Positions 36,722 to 48,371 of a DNA stretch of 64,000 bases are shown here, in pieces (position 1 is the stretch's first letter; each line of letters begins with the position of its first letter). The position numbers and the translations under genes are program-made. Under the pieces are notes generated by a model, which worked only from the letters and a program-made list of their open reading frames with translations, had not been told where the DNA came from and ran no database searches. This DNA comes from Acanthochlamys bracteata (lineage: Eukaryota > Streptophyta > Magnoliopsida > Pandanales > Velloziaceae): contig CM034132.1 in assembly GCA_019914995.1 (NCBI GenBank), positions 5,727,501 to 5,791,500 on the forward strand. Direction: 5' to 3'.

Positions 36722-37035
36722 ATTTAATTTAAATGAAAAAATCCGCTCACATTATCTTATAATAGTTTAATAGCGGCAATATCCTTAGAATCATTCGCTC
36801 GGTGATTAAATGGATCAAATTCATCTTACATCATTAATTTGACAAAAAAATTTTTAAAAAAAAGAAAGTAAAATGTGACAATATATTTCAGCTTTTGAAG
36901 CAAACTTAGTAAGTTCTTTTTTCTTTATTAGATTTGTTTATTTAAACTAAAAAGAAGATGAAAAAATTTTGTTTTTTTTCATCATCCATTAATAAAAAGT
37001 GAAAAAATAATTGAAATCAATTAATAAATTTTTTT
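36722..37035. repeat. Imperfect direct repeat, copy 2
   Basis: Partner of 35917-36240, about 800 bp downstream in the same orientation. The copies are clearly diverged, so the duplication is old. Confidence 0.7.
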
Positions 37036-37601
37036 CTTATTCCCAAGATGATCTCCAAGCTAGTTGTTTGCTCAACATTCTTATTTATTTAATTGTTTAA
37101 TGGCATAATGTTTTTGTGATTCTTTCCATTAGTTCCTAGTGGTAATCGTTGAAGCTATGATTTTAAGTAGCTTGCTGGTCTAAATTGTTCGAGCTTGTTG
37201 TTCCATTTCTATGGAGGTTATCAAATTGCTTTAAATTGAGCTCTCTAGACAGCAAAATGATTTCCTAGTGTTGATCGACTTGGAAGAAAGAACTGATGGG
37301 TCTAGCTTGCGAGACTTCAAAAAATTCTAGAGGTATGACATTATTTGCTTGTGAAATATACTTTTTCAATGCAAAATTGAAAGAACATTTGTAAGTAGAT
37401 ATTATTTTATGCAAAATATACCTATATAATGTACATTTTCTTCTACTTCTTCTATAAGTATTCTATGCAAAATATACTTCTTCTATGTAAGTATTTCCAA
37501 TAACGCACTTTTGTAAGTAGTGCTATAAACTAGAAAGTTGTTTACTTTGTTAAATGCTTGTGTCATTATAGATGTCTTTGTTAGCCTAGTTAGGGATTGT
37601 G

Positions 37602-38045
37602 TGTTAAATATTTTCATAAATCTACATAATATCATAATTTACATAAAACATAATTTATGATCTAGAAACTCAATAATTTTTACATAACTTAAATAAGAGA
37701 AACATACCTTGATCCATTACACTTATCCTCAATCAGTTGTTTGTCCTTAGAAAAGTTGATTTCTTCTTCTCGATCTTTACTTGATTGTAAAGTAATACTT
37801 TATGTGATGGAATTGACAACAGTCTTAGATGTAGATTAAAACAGAGAGAGGACCAAGCATTCATTTAATAATATATTTATAATCCACAAACATCATTTAT
37901 AATAATTTGTCATAATTTTATGGAGTTATTATAACTTTTTTTTTTGAGATTATAATGGGTAATGGGTTTTTTAATAACTCTTTAACCAATAGAATATTAC
38001 CATTATATGTTAAATCAAATATTACACACATGCCCATATCCAATA
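37602..38045 (-). repeat. 3' LTR of Copia element 1
   Basis: It matches 42792-43253, notably tactttatgtgatggaattg and ttagatgtagattaa. It begins (minus) TATTGGATATGG, next to the polypurine tract, and ends at the TTGTG target duplication. Confidence 0.85.
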
Positions 38046-41000
38046 TTCTCCCATTTGGCTCATGTGTTATAATTTCAACTTTATAGTTTAATAAAACTTA
38101 ATTCACAATAAAATAAATCCTTTCGTTCATTAGTTGCACCATAATATCATTATTAAGTGGAAACTAACACGAGTCATGGCAGTTCTATATCATTAATTCG
38201 ATATAGTTCTTTCCATGTACCACAAAATCAATTTTATAAAAAACAAATTTTGTCAGTGTTCCTATAAATCATTTATGTATATACCAACAAAAAAAATAGG
38301 ATACATATAACAAAAACATACATAAATGAGCTCGATTGTCAAATACGTAAGCTTTAAAAATTTTCAATAATACCCATTCTTTCAACATGCTCAGTAAATG
38401 TTTTTGAGGCAACTTTTTATTTAATGGATCCGTAATCATCAGATTGGTTCTAACATGCTCAATTGACACTTTTTATTTGTGAACATCTTCTTTAACGGTA
38501 AGATATTTTAATTCAATATGTTTAGCACTCTTAAAATACTTGTTGTTCTAAGAGAAATAAACTGCTGCAGTATTATCAAAGTAAATCTTTAGCGGTTCGG
38601 CAATACTTTCGACAACGCCAAGCCAAAAAATAAGGTTCTGCAGCCAATTAGTTTGAATTGTGGCATCAAAGAATGCCACAAATTCAACTTCCATAGTGGA
38701 AGTATCAATGATAGACTACTTCACACTTTTCGATGATATTGCTCCTCCAATTAAAAAAAAAACACATACCCGAATATGGATTTTCTACTATCAACACATC
38801 CAACAAAATATGAATTCGAAAACCCGATAACTTCCAAGTTGTCAAATCTTCTGTAAGTGAGCATATGATCTTTCGTTCCTTACAAATATCTTAATATATT
38901 TTTTACAGCTCTCCAGTGATCATGTCCTAAATTACTCTGATATCGACCTAGCATTCCAACTGCAAACCTGATGTCGGGTGTAGTACAAATCTGAGCATAC
39001 ATCAGACTCCCAAAAAGAGATGCATAAGAAATTTCTTTCATTTGTTTGCATTCCAATTTATTCTTTGGACATTGCATATGGCTAAATTTGTCACATTTTT
39101 AGATTGAAACCACACTTGCCGAGCAATTTTTTTTTCCAAATCTCTTTAGAACCTTATTGACATATGCTTTTTAAGACAACCCTAACAATCCTTGTGATCG
39201 ATCTCGATAAATTTCAATACCAATCACAAAAGTTGTCTTTCTCAAATCTTTCATTTCAAATTTATTAGAAAAAAATTTCTTAGTCTAATATAATAGACCA
39301 AAATCATTTGTAGCAAAAAAGATATCAACATACAGAATTAGAAATATAAATTTGCTCCCACGGAACTTTAATATCGATCAACAGTGTTTTTTCTTTAAAT
39401 CTAGAAGAGTTGATAGTATCATTAAACTTTAGAATACAATTGTCGAGAAACTTGCTTAAGTTCGTATATTGATTTCTTAATTTTACATACCAACTTTTCT
39501 TTTCCTTCAACCAACAAGCCTTTAGGTTGACATATATATACTTTCTCATCTAAATTCTCATTTATAAAGGCGGTTTTCACATCCATTTGATGTAGTTCTA
39601 AATCATAATGAGCTATCAAAGCCATGATAATTCTAAATTAGTCCTTTCTTGAAACTGAGAAAAATGTTTCATTATAATCAATGCATTTTTTTGATTAAAA
39701 CCTTTAGCAACAAGTCTAGCTTTATATCGTTCGATATTGCTCATTTGAATCACGTTTGGTCTTAAAGACCCACTTGTATCCAATACATTTATGTCTTTCT
39801 GGCAATTCAACAAGTTCTCAAACTTTATTATGTTTCATAGATTTCAGCTCATCATTCATTGCATCTATCCATTCAGAACTATTAGCACCATAAATGGCTT
39901 GTGAAAATAAAACTGGATCATCATTAAAGCCCAATTCAAAATCTGACTCTTATTAGTAAACCACATAATCATTTGAAATAGCGGGTTTTTTTTATCTTTC
40001 AAATCTTTTTAATGCTATTTCTTGTGGGCTCATTTACAATAGTTCATCAAAATTAATGTCATTCAGAGGAGTTTCATTTATTTGTTGTTCTTGTACATTG
40101 TTAAACTGTACAGCTATAAGAACAACAAATTTATAAAAACTTTGAGGTAGAGAAATTTGTTCCCTGACTTTTTTAATTTCCACTTTGAGTGGTTCTTCAC
40201 TTCCACTGACTTTATCATTTTTAATAAATCTAAAATTTTAGTTTCAACAATTCTTGTGCTATGGTTAGGATAATAAAATCTATATCTTTTGATTTTTCTG
40301 GACAATCAATGAAAAATTCACTGATTGTTCTTATATCTAGCTTACTCATATGTAGATTATAAATTCTTATCTCTGTCGGGCAACCCAAATATGCAGGTGT
40401 CTTAAATTAGGTTTACTTCCTGTCCAAAGTTCAAAAGGAGTTTTTGGAACTGTTTTATTAGGAACCCTATTTCAAAAATATATGGCGATTTTTAAGGATT
40501 GCATGCACAATGATTTGGGTAAAGATGAATTAATTAACATTCTTCTAACTATATCCATTAGAATACGATTACGTCTTTCTGCTACACCATTTTGTTGTAG
40601 TGTATTTGGCATTGTGTATTAAGGACATATGCCATTTCTTTCAAAGATAGGTGATCCAAATGTTTATTCCACAAGTAAACTGAATATTCATTCACTAAAC
40701 CTCGTTTAGTCCCAACAAATGAATTATCAAGTTTTAACTTGTATAACCCATCACATAAGACATCTGAACCAATAATATGATTTTGTTTAAACAAACAAAA
40801 ATATCTATTTCCAAATTTAAAAGAGTATCCAGAAATGTCAAGCTGAAACTTTGACTCGATTCTTTATAAAAATGAATTTCTCATTTAGGTTTATGATTCG
40901 GGTCGTAATAAATTTCTGCGTCTTATTTGAAACGTGAGTAGTACAGCAAGAATCAATCCACCAAGTATTTTCAGATAAATTTGATTCAAAATATACACAA

Positions 41001-42791
41001 GTATAATGTTTACTTTTACTTTCGAACCAAGCTTTACGCTTCAGATAATCTTTCTGATAGTGTCCAGATTTCTTACAGAACCGACACTTATCATCGTTAC
41101 GTTCCTTCTTATGGAATAAAGCAGAAGACCCATTTATCTTAAATGGTCTTTGCGCTTCCTTTCCGTTCTTTCTTCCGGCTTCCTTTCCAGCTTCTTGATG
41201 ATTAATAAAATGAACAGAATGAGTTCTCAAGTTCTTAAGCCTCGTCTCCTCTTGCACAAGCATACTGTGCAATTACTCACATTCCATCCTTCATTGTGTT
41301 ATACTTCATTTCGAAAATCCTCATCCACATACATTCCCAAAGACTTTAATCTTGTTGCAATGTTTGACATTTCAATAATATACTCATACATAGTATGAGA
41401 ACCATCAAATTTTATGGTGGTAAATGTACCCATAAGCATCCCAGCAAGTGACTTATCAGCTGTTTGGGAACGCTCTTTCACAAACTTCATTAATTCCTTA
41501 GCACTTTCAATGTTAGGAAGAGTTGACTTAATATTTTTTGCAACAATCATTCGCATAAAATTAATTTTAGTATGTTTGATTTTTTCCAAATACTATGAAA
41601 AGATATTTCTTCATCGCTACTGTCATAAGTAAGAGCAGCGAATTTCTAAATTAGGAGTGCTAAATCAAGATCCAGTACACCCATTTGAAACTGAACTTAA
41701 TCATACCAATCATAAAAATTAAATCCGTTAAACAATAATATAGACGTAGCATGCGAATGTAAAGAAATAGAAATATATGCTGCAAAATTAATAAATGCTC
41801 GCAAATTAATGCTTTGACTTTTAAACTTTAAATACATAATATAGATTCAAATTATTCATTTAAGTGATAAATGTATATCGAAGTTCTCCTTTGGGTGAAG
41901 CAACGACATACAACATAAATAGTAATAATGCTAAAATAAAATTTTAACTTAATTTGATAATTAAATATATTCAAATTAGACATATTTGATATCTTTGGAT
42001 ATGTAAAACAAATCTAACAAAATATATAAAGCACCACGTCATATTTATGAAATATAAGAATTACCAATCAACCCTTGGGTGATTTTAAATGTCTTATAAT
42101 CATAAATTTTAATTATCCATAAAATAAAATATTTAACATAATGTTATATCAATTATAAGCATCATATACTTATTATGGATAATTGAATATATAAAATATA
42201 TATAATTTGAAATTCACAATATCTTATGATTTGGCCACTTTGGTGACTAACAAAAAATCACAATATGAATTCAAATTGACATACAAATTCTACAATTTGA
42301 AAATTTGTAAAAAAATTACGATTTGGCCACTTTGGTGACTAAAAAATCATAATAATGCAAATTCAAATTATACAAATTTAATAGTTGCAAGAAATTGATT
42401 TATCCATAAAATATATATGATATAAGTTTTTTTCTATACAACATATCACCTAAACCACCATATAATAGCATACAATTGATGATGCTAATAGTTTAATTGA
42501 CAAAATTTATACATATTTAATAAAGGCATGCAGAAATTTTTAATTTATAAATACCAACAGCAGTGAAAAATATAAATTTCTGAAATAAATAATTTTAAAA
42601 TTTTCATAATTAAGAGAAATAAAAAATATAAAAAATCTTCCAAAATGAATAATTTTAGGATTTTTGAGTTAATTAAAAATCGAAAAATCTTTGATGAAAA
42701 AATATCATCGGTTTTTAAAATTTGTATATATATTTTTAATTTATCTTATTTTAAAATTTATTTAATTTATAAATTTTACCAAAATAATATT

Positions 42792-43253
42792 TGTCAAATA
42801 TATCATAATAATAATTATATATTTATTATTAAAATAATATTTATAATTTTTATTTAATAATTTAATTATTAAATTTTTACAAAACTTAAATAAGAACCCA
42901 TAAATATAAATAAATATTTTCCTCATTCAATTGTTTGTCTTTAGAAAACTTGATTTCTATCTCTTGATCTTTATTTGATTCTAAATCAATACTTTATGTG
43001 ATGGAATTGACAACAAGCCTTAGATGTAGATTAAGATAGAGAGGACTAAGCATTACTTTAGAAATATATTTATAACCTACAACCATCATAGCGGATAGTT
43101 GTCATAACTTTTTTTAAGTGGAGAGTTATTGTAACTTCCATTATGAGGAGTTATTATTATTTTTTTTATAATTGATAGTTTTAATAACTCTTTAATCAAT
43201 AAAATATTACCATTATCTATTAAACAAATATTACACACGGGCGATATCTAATA
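42792..43253 (-). repeat. 5' LTR of Copia element 1
   Basis: Partner of 37602-38045. The outer edge, TATTAGATATC on the minus strand, abuts TTGTG at 43254-43258. The inner edge is inferred from alignment. The primer-binding site is not clear. The leader between the LTR and gag carries a pair of gatttggccactttggtgac repeats (42230 and 42318). Confidence 0.8.
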
Positions 43254-43661
43254 TTGTGAAGATTGTCTATCTTTATAGTCTATCTGGTAAGTATTATATC
43301 TTGTCTTGGTGTAAAATCGGTCTCTTATGCAACATTGTAGGAGATTACTGAAATTCAAGGTTTGTAGGAATTTGAAAAGTGCAGTTGAAATTCAGAAGGT
43401 GCATTATTGTTCTAATTGATTTGGTTAGGTTTCTAATAATTGTATTGTATGAAGTTTTTGCTTGATTATGGCCTTAATTTAGCGTTATTTGATTATGGCC
43501 TTAATTTAGTGCTATTTACTATATCGTATGAAGTTGGTCTTTCAATAAATTGCTATCCAAGTATCTTGTCTCAAGTGTATGAATGAAAATTTCGGGGTGT
43601 GTATAGGCTTTCTGATCTCTGTTTACATTTGCTTTATAGTTTTAAGTCTACATTCTCTAAT
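43254..43661. other. Sequence between Copia 1 and a hAT MITE
   Basis: After the target duplication of Copia 1 this is ordinary moderately AT-rich sequence with no clear gene. A short repeat, gattatggccttaatttagngctattt, occurs twice in tandem at ~43462-43515. Confidence 0.4.
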
Positions 43662-44512
43662 TAGGGGTGGCAATTTGAGTAGTGGGTCAGTTTTAGATCA
43701 ACCCATTTAATAATTCAGTCAAAAATTTTCAACTCTAACTCAATTCATAAATTTATACAGCTCAAAATTGTCAACTCTAATCTAACCTATTAAACCGGAT
43801 CAAATTCAGATCGACCTATTTAATAATTAAAATTATTAATTTTTAATTCTATATTTTTAAATTTTAGTGAATTTATAATATCAGTTGTAATAAAAATGCA
43901 CGATATTCTTAATGACGAAATATAGTGAATACCCGTCAAAATGTGCTTTCTTTAGTACCTTTATCGATCTTTAAATATTCAAAAAATTTTAGTTTTATTT
44001 TTAAAAATATGTGGTGACAGAAGTTTTATGATTATAAATACATAATAATAATTTCGATAAAAATTTTAATAAATATAGCTATCTAACAAAATTTTGATAA
44101 AAAATTTTATATAAAATCTAAATTTGTCATTACAGAAATATCTACATAGTAATACTTTCGATAATGTTATAATTTTCATCGTACACTATTTTACTAATAT
44201 ATAAAAATAATTATTAATTATAAATACCATATAATTTAGTAATTTATAAATTATTATTATCGATTATTTTTATTGCTAATATTTTATATAAACGGAAAAA
44301 AATTAAATATTATTTCTTCAAGAGATAGTAATTCGAATTAGTAGGTTAATTTTGAATTAACTCGAGTTGATCTATTTAATAACCGAATCAAATTCGCTCA
44401 ATTCTAACCCAAACTATATATTTATACAGGTCAAATTTTTTAACTCTAACTCTAATTAAATAGATCAATTTTAAATTATATTTTTGAGTCGGATCGTATA
44501 TAGCCATTCCTA
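43662..44512. mobile_element. hAT-type MITE, copy 2 (851 bp)
   Basis: The ends are TAGGGGTGGCAATTT and ATATAGCCATTCCTA, imperfect inverted repeats. A perfect 8 bp target duplication, TCTCTAAT, flanks it (43654-43661 and 44513-44520). The interior aligns with the copy at 2451-3310 in inverted orientation: the AT-rich core and the taattattaattttaattat-like segments run the other way. It is more diverged than copy 1. Confidence 0.9.
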
Positions 44513-44599
44513 TCTCTAATATGGATTATGCATGATCAGCAAATTTCAAAACTTTGCTGCAAACAAGGATCTGTTCTTGGAGCAGCACTTGTTGGCTTG

Positions 44600-44707
44600 T
44601 TGCTACAGACTTAAAGAGTCTTGTTTATGACTCATAATGTATCCTGCGTACAGCTGGCTACAGACTTAAGAGTCTTGTTTATGGCTCATAATGTATACTG
44701 CATACAG
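44600..44707. repeat. 53 bp tandem duplication
   Basis: The unit ctacagacttaa(a)gagtcttgtttatggctcataatgtatcctgcgtacagct occurs twice back to back with a few differences. Confidence 0.85.
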
Positions 44708-44718
44708 CTCGCAATGTA

Positions 44719-44934
44719 ATGTATCATGAATTAGAAAATATCTTGGTAAATTTTCATTTTCGTATGATATATGAGAAATATCCATCTGCGAAAGATATCT
44801 CCCTTTTCCTGCGTGATTCGGATGTCCTTCTGCAAAAAATATATCCTCATGAGACGAAAGAACATGGAAGGAAGCTTGCTGCAGCAATTATAGATAACAT
44901 TAAAATTATGAAACCTGTTGAATATGTGATGTAG
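44719..44934 (+). CDS. Small unrecognised reading frame, possible gene fragment
   Basis: A 71-codon plus-strand frame lies just after a 53 bp tandem duplication and a hAT MITE. The composition looks protein-like: a mixed charged N-terminal half (MYHELENILVNFHFRMIYEK), then SLFLRDSDVLLQKIYPHETK, then ETKEHGRKLAAAIIDNIKIM with a VEYVM end. It has no signal peptide or known motif that I recognise. The frame is open upstream of the ATG for some codons, so it could be the last exon of a larger host gene disrupted by the nearby insertions. Equally it may be a pseudogene remnant or chance. Confidence 0.3.
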   Translation: MYHELENILVNFHFRMIYEKYPSAKDISLFLRDSDVLLQKIYPHETKEHGRKLAAAIIDNIKIMKPVEYVM

Positions 44935-44939
44935 TATTT

Positions 44940-47531
44940 ATTGTAAGCAATCAAAGTATATGTAAGAAATACTTTCTTTTTATAATATTAAATAATTCAG
45001 TGCATTAATATATATTACATATAATATAATATTTGATAAATTTAGTGGGTTGATTACCGATAAATCGGTGATCCTGTGATTTGGTAGTCCTTTTGTATCG
45101 ATATCTGGATTGAGTTTGATTACTAAGAATAAAAGAGGTAATTAAAACTATATATTTTTTGCGCATAAAAAGTTTGACCAATTTTTTATTTGAAATTAAG
45201 TAAAATAATTTAATTTAATCTAGTTATTAAAAAGTTATGTGCTTTAACAATCATACGCTTATTACTTTCAACAATTTTTATTTGAAATTAAAATCATTCA
45301 AATTATTATTTTGTTGAGTATCCAAATTGTTCATAACGAAATATATTTAAAATAGTATATGTATATATATATCGAAGAATTTTGTAAATTAATTGCATAT
45401 ATCTAAATTACTATTTTTAGTAAATATTAAAATTTCGTCAAGAGAATAATAGTTTGCGAACTCTTTAGAAGACTGCCTTCGCAGAGAACTTTTATATAGT
45501 CTCGTTATATTAAAAAATGCAGATAGTTTAACTTTTACTTTATCTCTCTGAAACTTGAGATTACACATTCTTGGTTATCAAGACAAATCATTAATGAAGA
45601 AGATAAAGTGAGACTAAATAAATAATTTGATACCGTTTGAAGAAAGTAACATATAAACAATCTCATAATTTCTAATAATTGTTAAAGGTTATAAGTTTTT
45701 AGAATAAAAAAAAATTATGGCTATTACGTTATGAACTGCGTAACTTATCTCTTTTAATATAGCATGTTGATTGATTTGTAGTTCATTATATATACAAAAT
45801 TTTTCTTTAAGTTCAATTGATAATATATAATTTTATTTTAATTGAGAACTTGTTCCATATTACCATATTTAGAATTAAGATTACTTTAGAATTAAGATAA
45901 CAGTGTTGTTCTATATGGTATTTTTATTGAAATTTTAAAAATTTACTTTATATAGAATATATAGATAATAACAGTAATTAACTCTTGTTAATTCTACCCT
46001 TTCTGTTGTCAAGACTCGAGAGGTAGAGGATGGACAATTGATGGACCTGAGCTTCAGCACACAGCATTCAAACCAACAAAGAAAGAAAGAAACAAACAAA
46101 CAAACAAACTGTGGCGGAAGAAAAAGCCAAAGAAAGGCATCAGGGTATGAATGACGGCTCATTGCACGATTACCTATGCAATTACAGAAATGAAAGCTCA
46201 GGAAGCAGTACTATTCATTACATGACATGTCCAAGGCTGGCAGGGAAGCAGCCGAGGGCCACGACTAATCCGCTGCTGTTGCCCCTCTCTCTCGCTTTCA
46301 GATTTCATTCATTACCTTAGACCCCGTGATACCATTTTCCATTAGAGTACACCTAGCTCCTTGCTGCTGCTTAGCAAACAAAAGAGACCAGTTTGTGCCT
46401 AATTTTACTTGCAGAGGCATGGCATCACCGACTGAATTTCGCTATATTAGCTGTGTTCTTTACTAGTGTGTACCGTACACACCAGAATTTAGGACTTTTT
46501 TACCGAACAATCAAAATCACTTTTTTTTAATTTATGTTAATACACACCTTGATAAAGAATTAAAAGATTATTTGAGAATACTAATTAAAAAAATTTTTAA
46601 AAATAAATTTTATTTTTTTATTTTAAAAAAATAATAAAATAATTAATAAAGAATTTTATAATATAAAATTTTTTGTACTATTAAAATTTTAAAAAAGTTT
46701 TATAAAATATTTTAAAAAATTTATTAAAAAAATGAAATGAAAAATTAGAAAATAAAAAAATAGCCTAAGTGAGAAAGAAAGCCTATAAGTAAGCCTTACC
46801 TAAGAGAAAAAATATATTTTATATTTTATTAAATATTTTTATTTTTTAATTTTATTTTTTTAATTTATTTTAAAAAATTAATTACTTTAAAAGATAAAAA
46901 ACGCGTTATTATTTATTCCACAAAAAGATAAGAGCTCATGAGATGAAAATCTCACTCTGTACATGAGCCAGCAAGTTCTATGGCGAAGCTTTTAAATGAA
47001 ATCTTCTATAACCAGTATATCACGATGCTGCGCTGCTTCGTGTTTCAATGAAGCTAATTATTCTGAAGGCTTGACTAATTAATCCGGAGAAGTATGTAAA
47101 TGTACTATATACCTCCATGATGAGTTGAGGTTTAATTAATTCATAAGTATATATTATCGATATCTCAAATGGTCCTTTTAAGAATATGAAGAATACAACC
47201 GTAAACTTTGGAACGACAGAATAATAACTATATCGCAATGAACAAACATTTCTCATCCATAATCTGTGGTTTTGAGACAAGAACATGATGTAATCAACTC
47301 AATTACTATAGTTAGCTTACCTCGTAAACAATTCCATAATTAGCTAAAATGCAGCTGCTGATCAAATCACGCATGCATAGATTAATTGGAAATCGAGAAA
47401 ACACCAATCTTTGCACATCTCTAACTCGTGAGCAAAAAATCGCCAATCCCTTTCATCCTTAAAATAACTACTTCAATGCCGAAGCAATGTTCTTTAGTTG
47501 AATCTAGCACTTTAACTTGGATCAGAATTAA
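44940..47531. other. AT-rich intergenic sequence and 3' flank of the ZF-HD gene
   Basis: 44940-46000 and 46480-46920 are AT-rich with no gene recognised. 46080-46320 is less AT-rich and has a 69-codon plus-strand frame that overlaps a minus-strand one; neither resembles a protein family. 47300-47531 should contain the 3' untranslated region of the ZF-HD gene. Confidence 0.5.
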
Positions 47532-48371
47532 CTATGGTCGTGATATAGCATTGGATTCCTGGAGGTGCTGCTGCTGCAGTTGTTGCTCCAGCGGCTGGTT
47601 CTGCAGCTGCAGTTGGATCTCCGGCGAAGCAGCTTGCAGTTGACGAGTCACAGTATGCTTGTTGTTATGCATCCAAACCTTTAAAACCTGCCTTGTGATC
47701 CCAACTTCCACACAGAACTGCTCGGTTGCCGGATCATTCTGCGGCTGCACGCGCCAACCAACCCTCTCTGCGTACTCCATCATCCTCTCCTTCTGCTCCG
47801 GAGAAAACTTTGTTCTGAACCTTTTCTTCGAACCCTGCCGCCCAGGCGAAACTACTGCTGTCCCTGCTGCTGCAGGGTTCGGAGTTCCCAGATTCAATCT
47901 TTCTTCACTCGACGACTCCGTTGTCGTGCCGCCACTTGCACTGGCATTCGGCGGCGGAGCAGACTGAGGGGACGGAAGGAGAAATGGCACCACAGGCACA
48001 ACCCCGACACGAGTGCTGCTGTTGTAGTTATGTTCGGTGAAGCCTTCGGGAAGTTCTTTGCGGTGGAAACTCCGGTGGCAGCCGCAGGCGGCGCATTTAA
48101 GAGCTTCATTTCCGGGTCCAAAGGGCATGAACTCGCCGCAGCCGTCGACTATATGACCGCCACGGCTAGCGGCGTGGTTGCGAAGGCACTCACGGTACTT
48201 CACCGCAGATGTTTCCATGGGGAAAGAAGAAAAGTTTGGAATCGCTGATCTAGCTCCTGCACTGCTGCCGGGGCCGGTCCTGCTGTTAACTCCAGGAGGA
48301 GGGGTTGATTTGGTTAGAACTACTGCGGTGAAGGGAGAAGAAGGGCAGAACGATGAAGGTGGTAAATCCAT
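47532..48371 (-). CDS. Zinc-finger homeodomain (ZF-HD/ZHD) transcription factor
   Basis: This intact 279-residue frame encodes a plant ZF-HD protein, a nuclear DNA-binding transcriptional regulator. Residues 57-104 form the ZF-HD dimerisation zinc finger (KYRECLRNHAA, DGCGEFMP, LKCAACGCHRSFHRK). The putative ligands are C62, H66, D76, C78, C93, C96, C98/H99 and H103. Residues ~180-240 form the homeodomain (KKRFRTKFSPEQKERM, with VLKVWMHNNKHT as the recognition helix). The first 50 residues and the 110-178 linker are rich in P, S, T and G. The tail from ~245 is Q-rich. It has no introns, as is usual for ZHD genes. The start at 48371 gives the longest frame; M52 (METSAVKYREC) is an alternative that would keep both domains. 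Family members bind ATTA-core sites as homo- or heterodimers. The subgroup is not determined. It is the only clearly intact host gene here. Confidence 0.96.
   Translation of the reverse strand: MDLPPSSFCPSSPFTAVVLTKSTPPPGVNSRTGPGSSAGARSAIPNFSSFPMETSAVKYRECLRNHAASRGGHIVDGCGEFMPFGPGNEALKCAACGCHRSFHRKELPEGFTEHNYNSSTRVGVVPVVPFLLPSPQSAPPPNASASGGTTTESSSEERLNLGTPNPAAAGTAVVSPGRQGSKKRFRTKFSPEQKERMMEYAERVGWRVQPQNDPATEQFCVEVGITRQVLKVWMHNNKHTVTRQLQAASPEIQLQLQNQPLEQQLQQQHLQESNAISRP

Larger units (their letters stand above)
35078..37601. other. AT-rich intergenic sequence with a direct repeat
   Basis: No gene recognised overall. A pair of imperfect direct repeats is listed separately. A run of 29 A lies at 36040-36068. 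At 37245-37325 a short plus-strand frame (NDFLVLIDLEERTDGSSLRD) is followed by GAG and GTATGAC and could be a stray exon, but nothing supports a full gene. Confidence 0.45.
37602..43253 (-). mobile_element. Fossil Copia retrotransposon 1, both LTRs
   Basis: Two diverged LTRs in the same orientation enclose Copia-type gag-pol relics on the minus strand, in the order gag, zinc knuckle with protease, integrase, reverse transcriptase, RNase H. Recognisable pieces are CRFCKKSGHYQKD (knuckle), ENTWWIDSCCTTHVS (protease), ELHQMDVKTAFINENLDEKV (reverse transcriptase) and SLMYAQICTTPDIRFAVGML near the start of RNase H. A perfect TTGTG target duplication (37597-37601 and 43254-43258) fixes the ends. 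A polypurine tract, AAATGGGAGAATATT, lies next to the 3' LTR. The lineage looks Tork-like. It is broken in many places and old, judging by LTR divergence. Confidence 0.93.

Noticed and set aside
46111-46320. 69-codon plus-strand frame beginning MAEEKAKERHQG
   Set aside because: The start looks protein-like, but it overlaps another frame and resembles nothing known. It has no splice or promoter support.
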